Counted from the stretch's first letter, positions 1 to 12,290 are shown. The stretch is 64,000 bases of DNA from Phialocephala subalpina (GCA_900073065.1 FJOG01000054.1:1-64000); one strand, 5' to 3'. Program-made: numbers and translations. The notes: generated from the letters alone by a model not told the origin.

Positions 1-1900
1 ATTTCTATTTATTTATTTTATAATTTTTCTTTTATTTCTAAAGAATTATAATTATTAATTAATAAATAATTATACTAAATAATTTAATAAATATATTTAT
101 AAATAATACGAAGAATAAAAATATAATTAATTTAATAATTATATTAATAATATTATAGAAATTTATTATTTTTATTTCAAAAATATTTTATAAATTCTAT
201 TTAATTTAATATATTGAAATTATCGAAATTTATTATAAAATTCTTTTATATAATAATTAATAATATATTTTATAAATAATTATTTATTTATTATAAGGAT
301 TAATATGAATTTTTTTTAGAAGAGAATAAATTACGTGAAAAATAGGATTAAAGAAAAAATAATCGATTTTCCCAAATTTCGATAAAAGTATTAAATATAA
401 TTCTTTGATTAATCCATTAAGAATTTTCCTTCTCACGTGATTCTTGGTAGCCTCCGAGTAAGAACATCAAAAATTTACGATCAAATTATACTCTAAAATT
501 AATATTACTTTTTATATAAACTATTTAAAACTTATAAATAAATTGAAATTCAATTAAATATTTTTATATTTCAAATTCCAAGTAAATTTATTAATTTATT
601 ATTATATTATTAATTAATAAGTAATTATATACTTTAAAATCGCGATTATAAAATCTTTTAAATATATTTATATTTAAAATATTAAGGCTATTAAACGCTA
701 GAGTACTATGGCAAGGTAAAATAATAGGGCGATATATTACGTGGTTTAATAAGGATATATTAAGAGATTTGGTATCTTATATCTTAGTTTTTTAAGTAGC
801 TTTCTACGTAGTTCGCAAATACTAGAATTAATTCCAAGAAGTTTCCTCCTTTATAATACCAAAATACTAATATTTAAAGCATTAAAATTATTAAATATTA
901 GAATACTAAAATTTTATTTTCTTTATAATTTTATAATTACGTAGTTTTAAAGAAGAGTCCCAAAGGGTTTCCCTTTGATATTTGAATTGATTATTATATA
1001 ATTATAAATTAGGGGCCGTAAAGAATATCCTTCTAAAGTATTTTAAAGTTTTAAAAACTTTGGAGTTTATTTTTACCTAAGGTATTAAAACTACTAAATA
1101 TTAGAATATTAGAATCTTATTACGTAATTACGTAATTATATAATTCTTAAAGAAAGTTTAAAAAGTTTTCTCCTAATCAAATCGAAGATTTTATAGCTCT
1201 TTATAAAGGTATTTTTACGAGATTTACGAAGTAATATACGCGTTAAATAAAGAAATAAAGGGGGCTATCTACTGGCTCGCTTATCAAGCCAATTAGAGCG
1301 GACGAACTCTTTTCTTTCGGAATAAGAGAAATATATTTCTTTTTTATTATAAATTTCTTTTATAATAAATTTCGAGTTTATATATTTTTAGAAAATACGA
1401 ATATATTAATTTTTATTTATATAAATATATAATTTTTTAAAGAAAATAAAAATTTTAAACGCGAAAACTTTCGATAATTAATTATAAAAAGAAAATAAGA
1501 ATAATCTTTTTTTAATTTAAAAGATAAAATAATTATAATAAATTTACAAAGGAAAATAAAAATAAAAATATTAATTTTAAAGGAATAAATATTAATTTCT
1601 ATTATTTTTAACTTAAAAATTATATAGTTTTATATATAATTATATTTTATTTTTATATATTTTTTATATATTTTTATAATCGAATAATTATTTTAAATTT
1701 ATTATTATATATAACTTCAAAAGCTTATTATTATATAATATAATAATTATATTTCTTCGAATCCTAATTTTGTATCGATATCGTAACTTTTTTTATACTA
1801 ATCGCTTAAGCGATATAAAGTAATATTCATAGATTTAAGTATATTTATATTAATACCTTATAGCCTATCGCTATTTTAATCGATTCCAACCAATTATACG
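1..1900. repeat. AT-rich gene-free block (RIP-like)
   Basis: This stretch is almost entirely A and T, with many TpA steps and stop codons in every frame. I see no gene in it. Short less AT-rich islands (around 430-470, 700-800 and 1250-1320) look like remnants of older repeats. Ascomycete genomes that have undergone repeat-induced point mutation show blocks like this where transposons have been mutated C to T. The RIP reading is an inference from composition. Confidence 0.7.
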
Positions 1901-1973
1901 GATAATACTCAAGAGCATAGAAAAGGAACTATACTGTAATGAGACAATTTCCAATCATCCGCAAAATCAAATA

Positions 1974-4900
1974 TTACATGCGTCTGATAAGATCACAACC
2001 TCCCCTGTTCTCCGCCGACCACTGCACTTTGAGAGTTTGAGACTTCGCCTCCATTTGCCCAGCAATCATGCTTTTGAACTCAAAAGTTCCCACACCAATC
2101 TCAGCTGATAGCTTGTAGTTGACCCGAGAGAACATGGTCCTTCTGGCAATTAGTCCTCGCTTCTGAGCAATGCCGCATTCATGCAATCTTGCTTGAGGTC
2201 TTGATGTCACGTGACAAACTACTTTAACATCCCCTCTATTGTCGAGAAAGGTTGGCAAAGTTCTTGCATCCGATGTAGAATGGACTACACTGAAGCCCCA
2301 ACTCTGCTCTGCCATGTTTGGATCCGCCAAAATGGAGTAAAACCGTGGGACGAGTTGACCTCTTTGATAATGCGAGCCCTTCACAACTAACCAATCTATT
2401 TGGTTCTCGGCGTACCTCTGACCGTCAAGCTGATTTGTCGTGGGAGGCTGTCCAGAATGCTTCTCACCATACAGATCTTTGTACAAGATACCATATGATG
2501 ATTTACTCCTTCGGATTGGTATTACTGGGCCATCTTGGCAGAGATTCTGCACGCGGTCGATGACCAAGCCTTTGCATACAGCGAGAGGACTGTTCACAAG
2601 ATGAGCATGAGACATAAGTCGGGTTTACAAGACTTACAGATCATCAGGGTTTGGTGCAAACAGCACTTGCATAGCTATGCTTTTGTAGTGTTCTACAAGT
2701 CGGTCTTGTACGTACTTCGAGGAGCCCAAGCCTCCGGCCAAAAAGAGATAAGACTAGATTGAGAAGTAAGCCAACTTGAAATAGTGGAGTTGTGCAGAAG
2801 AAACTTTTTGTTCCACATACCACTCTTACGTAAGGTTTTGAGGATTGGAGGAGTGAAATTTGCTTGTCGATGGCTTCGATCATTATATCGACCTGCGAGT
2901 CGAACATGGCTTTGAGCTCACCACTGAGTTCTTATCAGTACCAGTTGACATCCTCACTTGACAAGACACTTACAGAGGGAAGGCTATCCGTTCGGCTAAG
3001 CCTGGTACTTGCAGCATTGCCACCTTTATCGGAGCAGCATATTCCGTTCCAAATTGCCTCTTAATGTCTTGGAATCCGTCGCCCCGAGTTATTTGGAGAG
3101 CTAAATCCGCGATCTTGTCTTGGGGCACTCCAGTGGTGAATCTTAGAAGCTCTTTAGCTCGAGCCTCGAACTTATCATCGATGTTGACGGAGCCGGCAAG
3201 AAGAGCTTAACAAATAGAATATTAGCATATACTCAGAAGTTAGATGAAATCTAGGGTTGTAAACCTTTTGGATCATCAAGATTCTCCAACTCGACTATGT
3301 CATCTTGTGCGCCTTTGACGTGAAGGAGACACATATCCTATAGATGTCAGGTAATTTGGTCTAATGGATGAGAGAATGATGATAGACGTACAGTTGTCCC
3401 ACCCCCGGCATCGCACACCATAAAAACTTCCCCTCGCTAGAGACTAGTTAGGCACATTTCGAACTGAGAATTGTCTGAGTACTTTACCTGAAACCTGTGT
3501 GCAAGACGTTTTGAAGTGAAAACAGCAGCTGCCTCGCCTTCTGTCAACTCCATGATGACATTACCAGTGTCTCCAAACCCTGCATCTTCCGCAATGTCTC
3601 GGAATTCCCGAACATTATCGTCATTCCATCTGGTCGGGATGCTGAAAACAAACTCAATCGACGTGGACTTCGAGCTGAGGTCTATCCTCGGTACGTCTCG
3701 AAGATCTTTAATGATATGGGCATATAAAGCTGTCAAGAAGTCTTTGTACCAGAGCCTGACATTTTCTCGTTTGGGGATTTTGTGAGGAGCTGGTCCAAAT
3801 TTCTCCACATAAGACGGGTCCAAGAAGAACTTGAACATATCCTTGATTGCCATACCCCCACCTAGATCTCGCAACTCCGGGCATCCGAAGCCCCATGAAT
3901 GGATACCAAGCTCTCCGGCTGTGTATGCGACTCTTGTCGGAACCTTTTTCTCGGTGCGGTCGGTTCCTGGCCATCGTTCAAGAACTCGCATGTCGATGTG
4001 TCTGCCATTCGGAGCGTCGAAATATGTGGCAATGGCAACACCTGCAAGCACGGCACGTCAGCCCTTGTTCCAGTCCCCCGGTTCTCGATGTTGATCCCGC
4101 TCATGCATACCTGTACAGGTCAATCCAATGTCTATCCCTACGATGATACGCATTGAAACTTCCCGGATATCTGACAATGGCTGATATGATAACTGCGAAC
4201 CATTGGATGAACGAAAGGCCTGGCCAGATTGTGAGAAAGCAGGAGCGTTCATGCCATACTTTGGTGTCGCGCTCGTGGTATAAGGACTTGTGCGATCGGA
4301 CGCTCTGGCCTTGAGCTCGTCCTCTGAGGTATCGAATGGAAGATTCTGGTCCTTGGTGCGAGTCATGTCAGTCTCGATACCAAGCCTAGCAGGCTGTATC
4401 AACGCGCTCTCCTGGAGTCGACTCAATGATGAAGCTTTTCTCTCAGCCGTGGATAGTTGGACAGGCTTTCCAAGACATTTCTCCATATCGTAGAAAATCT
4501 GATCGGCAGGTATCAAGTAGGCCGTTCCAGTTCCGGGATATCCTGAAATTATGTGGCCGTAGAGAACCCCGCTTTCAAAATCAACAACCCATGAGCCGCA
4601 ATCTCCATCGGCTGTACATCTTAGAACAGATCCACATTCGTGATATTTTATGTTGCCAACTTACAGAAACTCCCATCAGGACATCTCACTGTCCACATTT
4701 CTTGAAATTTCTCGCTCCCTGGCGCTTTCATGAAGGAGGCAACTGTGGACAATGTTCCTTCGTAGGTTCCATCAATTGATCCAGTACAAACCAAAACCCT
4801 AGCGTCTGCCAATGGATGCGCTATATGTTTTGGACACAGCACCCGACCCCTCGACGAGATCTTATTTACCATAATGTCTAAATCTAAATTTGAAGAAGTA

Positions 4901-6001
4901 GTGTGAGGTATTAGGAAATCCGGATGCTCGATTTTCACCAGGGCCCAGTCAAAGCTTAATCCAGGAGCCGTTTTTGCAAATAAGGTGCCGAGTAGGACTG
5001 GCTTAGTGAATTCGTTCGTGTCTTGGTGTCTTTAGCAAGGCTGGTGGGTGTGGACAAGAAGAACTAACCGCTTATCTCTCTGGGGTTGGTTGGGGGTGGG
5101 TCTTGGTCGGTCGATATCGAATCTGTGCTCGGCGGGAGAGGACTATTTTGTCCCAACTCATAGATTGTTTGTGATCGACCCGAGCTCGAAGAGATGCTCC
5201 CTGAAAATTATCAGCCTGAGATGAACACCATATCTTTACCCCTTTCTTGCCTTGGCTGGTCATGCCCACAGAATCATTCTCGCCGTCCGAGCTATCGTCA
5301 GGATCATCAGGCCCATAGAATGCAAACTCGAGATCCCGATCTCCACTGGCATCCGGCTCTTTGGCTTCCGAGAAAGCATGAGCACATGTGAGACCGTAGT
5401 AGTCATCATCTACACAGACAAGGCCTCCAATCGTGGCTTTCCGAGGAGATTTATCATGACTTCCCGAGATCAGAACGTCGATACCGCAGCTTCTCAATGG
5501 TCCATTAACATAGACACCAGGGGGCAAGATGGGCATTTCCAATCCCTCTCCGAACGCTAAAAGTCGTGGAAGCCGTGAACACTCTGCCATTGATATCCCA
5601 GGATGGCAAGCCAGGATTGAGTTCTTTTGCACCAGTTCAATGACTTTCCGACGACACGATTTGCTTTCGCAACTGAAGAGGACAGTAGGACTGGAAGTCC
5701 TTGCCTTACGCCCGATCATGAACATCTCTACCACCAGGTCCGAATCGCGGGCATCCAAATGCTCGAATTGATCTTCGACGAGGGTTATGATAGCTTTATA
5801 TACCTTATTCCATACAAGGTGAGCCGGGCTTTTGTCTTTGAGCGACCAACATTTGTATACGCCCAGAACATCCAGGGATTGACATCGTGGCCCGATGGAA
5901 AGTTCCGGCTGTTGCCACCGACAAGGAGGCATGGTAGATAAAGATAATTTCGTAGTGGTTGCTACCACAGTGGAGATTGTAGTCGTGGTGCGCGACGACA
6001 T
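1974..6001 (-). CDS. Trypsin-fold protease-like domain fused to Hsp70-like ATPase
   Basis: One multi-exon gene on the minus strand. The N-terminal part (start at 6001, or at 5932 where MPPCRW begins) has a chymotrypsin-fold signature. There is a His motif YGLTCAHAF near 5380, an Asp motif FDWALVKIE near 4950, and GDCGSWVVD across the junction at 4611/4665 (intron 4612-4664). The nucleophile position holds Cys, not Ser. Reading continues without a stop from 4611 to 4111 into VGIDIGLTCTG, the phosphate-1 motif of Hsp70. A short intron then leads to VAIATYFDAP, followed by FMVCDAGGGTT (phosphate-2, near 3400) and LAGGLGSSKYV (adenosine motif, near 2720). The stop is at 1974. The usual Hsp70 substrate-binding domain is absent, as is normal for this fungal Hsp70-like family. 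The exon 1 to exon 2 junction near 5070 does not resolve cleanly in frame. Two overlapping genes remain possible, because an ATG sits just before the Hsp70 motif. Confidence 0.7.
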
Positions 6002-6059
6002 GAGGTGAGAGCCGTTGAACACTCCAGAATGAGATTTATGTAATGGAAAGTCGAGTTGA

Positions 6060-7020
6060 GGCGTGCTATAACGAGTTCATTAGGAAAGGGAGTTTTAAAA
6101 TATGGCGCGCGGAGAACTACCTGTACGCGGAACCATTCTAGGCATCCATCGAAGATGTGTTCAAATTTGATGATAGGTTGGCTAATAGCATGTGGGGAGT
6201 CTCTGAATTACTGCTTGAAAGACCTTGCTGCGATTACAATTGTGGCCAGCACGGCGTGATAGAAGGCTTTCGAACTCTAGATTGTCGATATTTTCTAGAA
6301 TACAGAACAAAATTATGCGAAATAGAAGGAAGTAGGACGCAATGGAAGATGGAGGTTGAAATGCGATCAGCTGAGCCACTGCACTGCGACACTAATGTGC
6401 GTGGATTTTGAAGAGTTGGCGGGACAGACACCAACCAATTTCAGCCCCACGCCCTAATCTTATTCCCAAGAGTATAATCACAAATTATACTCTTGAACTT
6501 CTGGTGCCCCCCTCTTCACGTGATCCGAGTGAACCTCGATTAGGGAAAGTGCGGTCGAGTAAGCCCCGATTCGGCTTAGTGCGTTCACATGCAAGAACAT
6601 CAAAATTACTATGCAAATATATCAATTAATCTATTAATAAATACTAAACCAATTAAATCGCGGGGTAGATGCATAAATAGCGCTTAATTAGCTCTATTAT
6701 AAATTTCAAATTTAAGTAGTTTATTTAATTTTTAGATTTGTAGTTGCGATTAGAAGTGCGATCGCGATCTCGATATAGTATAGCTACGGCAGAATACCAA
6801 ATCGGGAAGCGGTCAACCCCCTACAGTCCGCCCACATCCTTTGTGAATTACATTCTTGGGAATAAGATTGCCCACGGAGGCGGGCTGTGCAAACTAAAGA
6901 ACCAGCCATCCGGCTGCGCAAATTTATTACAACAAGAGAGCCTCGTGGCTAGTTTAACAGATATATTCTGTCCCAAATCTTTCTTCACACATTTCGGAAA
7001 GGTCCCACAAGAGTTCTAAT
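6060..7020. other. Intergenic region, no gene seen
   Basis: Between two divergently transcribed genes. Open frames here are short and resemble nothing I know. The part from about 6480 to 6620 shares TCACGTGAT and AAGAACATCAAAA with the AT-rich block near 430-475, so both may hold pieces of one repeat. The segment 6600-6740 is AT-rich. The last 300 bases presumably carry the promoter of the gene starting at 7028. Confidence 0.5.
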
Positions 7021-7027
7021 ACCAAAA

Positions 7028-8216
7028 ATGGATTCACGTGATTTCCCTCTCTCCTCAAAAACTAAGCAGGCGATACTCAACACCATTTTCGACGTCAAGC
7101 CGCAGCCCGATAACTTTGACGAACTCTATAGCGACAGCTACTTCTGTTATTACAGAAAGGTAGTAGAGAATAGTAGAGCGCAGAGAACTACGAAGACTCA
7201 TCGCGATATTGCAAATCTTGTGGGACTTCTCAAACGCCCAGACGCGACGCGAAGTTCCGTGGAAAGCACTCTTCGGAAACAACTTTTGAGTGAAGCAGGA
7301 GACAGCGATGAAATCCCGGAAGACTCGGTCAATCTTGCGGTCCGCCTCCTGCTGATGGTGTCCACGGGAGGATTTCTCACCTATGGACACTCGATTACTC
7401 TATCGAGAGAGACTAAGCTGAGTTGGAAAGATGGAACTATCAAGGACCTTGTGAATACCCAAATCGCACCGCAAATAATGATGAGAGAGTGCGTCAAATT
7501 GGAGAAGATATTTAACGCCAGAAACCTCGAGCGAATTGCCGGTATTGAAATTAGATGGACGAGCAATCTCGCTGATCACCTGCGAATGAGAGACGACGAT
7601 GCTGCTGTGGAGGTGTTTCACTATGCTTCATTCCTGAGGTTTCATCAGAATTGGTAATTTCCAATGAACAGGGGAGCTAAGAACGTCCTCTTCTAATGAA
7701 GCAATAGTCACATTCCCCTACCAGACTGGCAGGTCATAGCTCTCCGAGCTCAAACTTGGTAAAGTTAGCACGCTCAATGAGTGTATCAACTGACATATGT
7801 TAAGTTCTATTCTGCCACCTGCTCTCATAGACGAGACCATCCGAACTCTAGCGCTTTTGCTCCCAGAGCACGACAGAGATACTGAAATATGGTTTGGGAA
7901 GCAACAAGCAAAACTTCAAAAGCGACGAAAACTGCCTCTGGACCCGCTTGCCAGAGAATGTGGACAGTTGAAAGTTGAGGAAAGACAAATCGGCAACTTC
8001 GAGTACTGGCACGATCGCCTTGTGATTCTGAAGCAAGTGTTTGACGAAGCGGAGCCAAGCAATATACAGCAATGGTGGTGTGACCGACGGAAAAGGGTGC
8101 AGTGGTACACGTTCTGGGTCGCCGCAATTATCCTCACCTTGACAATTATATTTGGGTCAATTCAATGTGTGGAAGGGGCCCTTCAAGTATGGTTGGCTTT
8201 TCTAGCTCGCCCCTGA
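7028..8216 (+). CDS. Conserved fungal one-TM protein of unknown function
   Basis: Three exons: 7028-7653, 7708-7758 and 7805-8216. The introns are 54 bp (GTAATT..ATAG) and 46 bp (GTAAAG..TTAAG). Joined, they give one frame of about 360 residues. The end is typical of a family widespread in Leotiomycetes and Sordariomycetes: an IDETIRTLALLLP motif, a Trp/Arg-rich stretch (WWCDRRKRVQWYTFW), and one hydrophobic segment (AAIILTLTIIFG) close to the C-terminus, ending VEGALQVW. I read it as a tail-anchored or single-pass membrane protein with a large soluble N-terminal part. I do not know its function. The start is the first ATG after upstream stops, in the context CCAAAAATGG. Confidence 0.8.
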
Positions 8217-9350
8217 ATCCCGAGACCGACACATCGCACACATGCGTTCGCATATAGAGGGGGTGAGGTATTGGGTCGGTTTTTGATGTTGTGATCGGGT
8301 GGGGAAGCTATGCCAAAAAATTTGAACCTGGCTGAAATTAGAGCAATTGATCTTGGACGGAGTGGACTGTTACCACGCAGAAAGCAAATGATTTTCAAGT
8401 AAAGACCTGGCCCGATAACTTTCGTGCTAAATTCTATAACAGTACTTTAGTAAATGTCAGGAGCCCAAAGATACTGAAATTTCCTAGATCAGCTTGTGCC
8501 TGCGTTCAACAGAGAAAGCCTCTCGGGAAGCCTCTTGGGAAGCCCCTCAGGAGCCCCAGGAAGCCCGAGCTTCAGCTTTCACGCCCCGCCCCACAATCCA
8601 TCCCCAAAACGTTCCCATCTAGTTCAGTCTCACAATTGGACTCCCCAACCTCATATGATATTCTATTCGCATCTTCCTGAAAGCTTGGAGGCAAATTGCT
8701 CCACGGGATCACTCTTTGGAGCTTTATCTAATTCTTCTGGATACAACGTTAGGCCTCACTAGATAAATAATCGGAGTAAAATGGATAACTACAAATAAAA
8801 CCCCTCGTTTACATCGTTTCTTCCAACGTATTTTATTTAGAGGACTTTCTGGGATTAATTACCAAACGTAAATTATTATTTCGCCGATTCGTAGTCTATT
8901 CGGTTTACGATTTAATAAAGCCAATAAAATATTTATATACTTTATAATACTTCTTCCAAAAGGTTACCGCCGCTCATCCTCCATGATGAAGGGAGTTTGA
9001 CGCCAAGCATAATATGGGAGATGAACTCTAGCGAAAAGGTAGAGTAACCAACAGGGGACGGCGACTATGACTTTTTCTTTAGCGATGCAGTCCAGTATAT
9101 GTGATGCAAGATCAATCATCCATTTCCCGGGATAGACGAAAATGTGATCTGCAATGATAGAGAGGTCAGACTCTCATTTGAGATTCCTGAAGCACCCGAG
9201 ATGGCCCGTTAGGGATTTGGATCACTTGAAGAAGGTGAAAGGAGACATAAAGCGCATCAAGACAGCTTCCGACCGCGGGGTAATTAGGGGGGTTTAGCGA
9301 CTGGTGCGCTGAAACTTTAGCGGGTGAGCCGCAGCTCGGCGCAACAAAAT
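8217..9350. other. Intergenic region, no convincing gene
   Basis: Contains a Pro/Ser-rich open frame at 8496-8762, which I do not believe is a gene: low complexity (repeated GGGAAGCC-like bases) and no resemblance. An AT-rich patch lies at 8760-8960. Nothing else is recognised up to the 5S rRNA gene. Confidence 0.5.
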
Positions 9351-9353
9351 TTC

Positions 9354-9358
9354 AAAAA
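9354..9358 (-). terminator. Pol III oligo-T terminator of the 5S gene
   Basis: On the minus strand the 5S sequence is followed after one base by a run of five T, the usual RNA polymerase III stop signal. Confidence 0.75.
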
Positions 9359-9359
9359 G

Positions 9360-9478
9360 ACATACAACAGTAGGTATTCGCTGGTGGTCACCCACCCAAC
9401 TACTAATCCACCGATAAACGGCTTGTGTATGGCAGAGCGGACGGGATGCCCAACTTTCCGTTTTCTATGGTCGTATGT
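9360..9478 (-). rRNA. 5S ribosomal RNA
   Basis: On the minus strand the sequence begins ACATACGACCATAG and ends ACTGTTGTATGT; these ends pair as helix I. The conserved blocks are in place: ATCCCGTCCGCTC, TTAGTAGTTGGGTGGGTGAC and CCAGCGAATACC, the last part of the internal control region for TFIIIA and Pol III. The length is 119 nt, as in other ascomycetes. Helix II differs from the sequence I remember for related fungi, but the change is paired (AAACGG with CCGTTT), which argues for a working gene. It stands alone among protein genes, as is usual for the dispersed 5S genes of filamentous ascomycetes. Confidence 0.93.
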
Positions 9479-9479
9479 G

Positions 9480-11390
9480 CTAGACGGTGTAGATAATTAA
9501 AATTATAAGATCAATGTGTTCTAACATGATTTAGCAGTTCAGGGCCAACTTTAAGTTTGGGCTCTCGCTGCTTTACAATTTTCCCCGCCTCATATTTGGC
9601 CCCGCTTACTCGTCAGGCTTCTTGGGAGGGAATCCGGAATTAAAAAAACGACACACTTTCAGTCATCCACTCCGTTGACATTTTTCAGGCTCCTGTTTCT
9701 TCTTTCCCGAATTCGAAGCTATCAGCATGCGTATATAAGTGCTGAGAATCACTTCGATTGATCACTAAGTGTACAGGTACCTAACAGAAACTGTTGTTTG
9801 TTTGATTTCCTCTACAATTCTCATTCCCGGGAACAGTGGCTTGGAACAAAAGCTCCATTCACCTCCACAATTGTCTCGTGCCTGTATGTAGAAAAAGAAT
9901 TGACGACGGTTATGTGGCGATAGCTGTCGCTGCATACCCTATCGGCATGGTTGGAATATCTCGTTGCTTCTAAAGCCATTCCCGGCCGATCTGTACCTGT
10001 AGTCTGTCAGTGAATATTTAGAGCTAAATATCAGAGAAAAATCTACCCTGAGAAAACAATCTTCTCTGATATAAGTTCCAGAGAATGAGAATTGAAGGTG
10101 GAAGGCTGACGAATATCGCAATTATGGCAATGACAGACTCCGTAGTGAGTGGCATGAAGGCTGTGGTGAGGGAGATTTCGTTGGCGCTGGTAGTAGTGGA
10201 TAATATGTTTGTTCCGAAAATTCAATTGCCGGGTGAGAAGCAAGAAGTGTGTTCTATGTTGAGGAAGAAATCTGATGAGAGAAGATGCTGGGAGGCATTT
10301 ATCTACACTCGAGTTTAGGAAAATGCGAATTTTGGAAGTTCAGTGCTCAAAGCTGGGGAGCTCTGCAGCGTGACAATGGCTGACAGGGGGTTGTAGACAT
10401 TTGTCTACAACCCCTGTCAGCAGCAATCGCTGCAGGACATTTATCGAGAACGAAAGATCAATACTGACTCGACTTCTCGCAATACTAATATAAGGCTTCC
10501 GCAGCCTAATTTTATGCCTGGGCAGTTACGAAACTGTGCCAAGCCATCGAGCGGGCAAGTACAAGTCTAGACGCTGTGCTTGGAGCATGTCTCCTTCTAT
10601 GTGTCTACGAAGTAATGCTATTGACGGCTGTTTCGCTAATACCAGGCTGATAAATTTCATATATTATACTCCAAGGATCGTTGTTGGCTTCGGCATCTGG
10701 AAGGAGCCAAAAGGCTTACTTATTACCTGCCGAGGAAGGCCTCAACCGAATAATTACTTGATACGATTTTTCTCATTTCCTAGAAAATATTAGGTTGACG
10801 ATGTGATCAAGGGCGACAAAATCCTTCGCTAGCCATGCTACGACGGGACAGGGCTGACTGAACCTGGGCGCCTAGAATGTGCATCTGACCTGGACTGGAG
10901 TTGGTGAAGGTCGAAGCCAGCGAACCACTGGAGGCCATAAAGCAGAACACGCAGAACAAATTCCAACAAAACACAGAAATATACAGAAAAACGGATAAAA
11001 ACACGAAATGTGGCACGAAGTCCAAAATTCTCTCCAAGGAACGCCAAATAACATTTAATTACAGCATTTTATATTCGTGTTCCCGGGACATTAACGTTAC
11101 GACAATTCACAGCCTGATATCACTAGGCATTGTTGAAAACTTCGATTCAAGCGCTGACTGATTGATCAGTTGAGTGGAGATTATTTGGTGTAAGGCACAA
11201 AATCTGTGTCAATGCAAAGTGAGCCCATACTCCACAGTACAAAGGCAATCAGATCGCATTCTCTCTGTAAAAGCAACGAACAGCTCAAAATGATGGCAGC
11301 GAATTTTGGTCGCAGCTAATCGCTCGCTTACTATGTTCGAGCAAGGCAAAATGAAGGCAGTGCAGCGAATTATGGGTCAGAAATTGGTGG
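9480..11390. other. Intergenic region with one strong hairpin
   Basis: No gene is recognised. Open frames at 10085-10318, 10536-10793 and 10807-11161 lack any familiar motif and overlap on both strands. The only clear structure is the inverted repeat at 10379-10421, listed separately. Confidence 0.5.
10379..10421. repeat. Near-perfect inverted repeat (hairpin)
   Basis: Two 20-21 base arms separated by only TT. The left arm reads GCTGACAGGGG plus one extra G, then TTGTAGACA; the right arm is its complement. It could fold into a long stem in DNA or RNA. No gene sits immediately beside it. It may be a foldback remnant or a transcription stop. Confidence 0.75.
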
Positions 11391-11396
11391 CATAAT

Positions 11397-12097
11397 ATGG
11401 GACCATACACAGGCACTTTGGCTCTTATGTTTTCATTCTGCTCTGTGTCGCATTTCCACAAGTGGACTTCACTTGTTCAGACTTCTGAACCCGCTTCTTT
11501 TCCCCTCGGAACATATACTGTACACATGGAGTGGTGGCTTTCCAGCGAGGAGTGCCTTTCTGTGCCTCGGAATCCTATTGCTGAATATGGAGTCACTCAG
11601 CCAAGGGACCTTCCAGGTCCAGTTGACGAAGCAACTAGCCCAGGAGCCTCAATAATTCTCAATACGCGAAAGATCCCCGAAGCTGAGTGGCAATTATACA
11701 AAGAGGAGATCGGAGTACTGTACTTGAAAGAGAACAAAACTAGGGAAGAAGTCATGGCCGTCATGGAAAAGACCCATGGATTTCAAGCTAGGTTTGTTGG
11801 CCGCAACCCACACATCACTTGTTGATTAGCTTGGCTGATCAGTGCAATAGCAAAGCCCAATACATAAGGAGACTCGATAAATGGGGCTTCAAGAAGTACT
11901 CCTCAAACGAAAAGTGGCAATTCATATCTCGGAGATTACAGAAGCGGAGCCTAGAAGGAAAGGAGAGTGATACATTTATCAATGGCGAGTTATTGTCACT
12001 GAAGAAGGTCAAGAAGGAGATAGTAAGGCATTCTCTTCCATCTTGGCAGACCATGTGGAATACTGGTATGCATCTCGCAAAATACTTCGAATTATAA
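11397..12097 (+). CDS. Clr5-domain protein
   Basis: Two exons. Exon 1 ends at HGFQA; the intron (GTTTGTTGG..CAATAG, about 60 bp, near 11791-11850) is followed by SKAQYIRRLDKWGFKKY. Joined, this gives the Clr5 domain: IPEAEWQLYKEEIGVLYL, an insert, a hinge FQASKAQY, then a KWGFKK core. Clr5 is a small helical domain at the start of many fungal proteins, named after a centromere/silencing factor of fission yeast. Here the product is short and ends soon after the domain (MHLAKYFEL). The start is uncertain: ATG at 11397, or at 11526 (MEWWLSS), which seems likelier. A dispersed repeat and then an AT-rich block begin right after the stop, so the downstream part may have been lost. Confidence 0.7.
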
Positions 12098-12099
12098 CA

Positions 12100-12290
12100 T
12101 CAGCTTGTTGTCACACGTCAATCCTAACGTAGAGGAAATCCGTTTCTGTTCGGAGGGGGGGCAGGGCTGCTTTATCAGAAATATTAGATAAGCTAAGGCG
12201 AGTAAAAGTAAAACGTCGGTGAGGAAGGGGTAAGGCGAAGGGGGCTTTGACGATCGAATCAAGGGACCTGTTTTAACTCCCTACCTAATT
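12100..12290. repeat. Dispersed repeat, copy 1
   Basis: The bases from about 12109 match 46853-46928 closely. Both begin with a TCACACGTCAATCCTAAC block and share a GGCTGCTTTATC block about 50 bases on. Both copies run into AT-rich sequence. Probably a mutated transposon end. Confidence 0.6.

Noticed and set aside
8496..8762. Pro/Ser-rich open frame
   Set aside because: The composition follows a repeated GGGAAGCC-like base pattern; no ATG at its start and no resemblance to known proteins.
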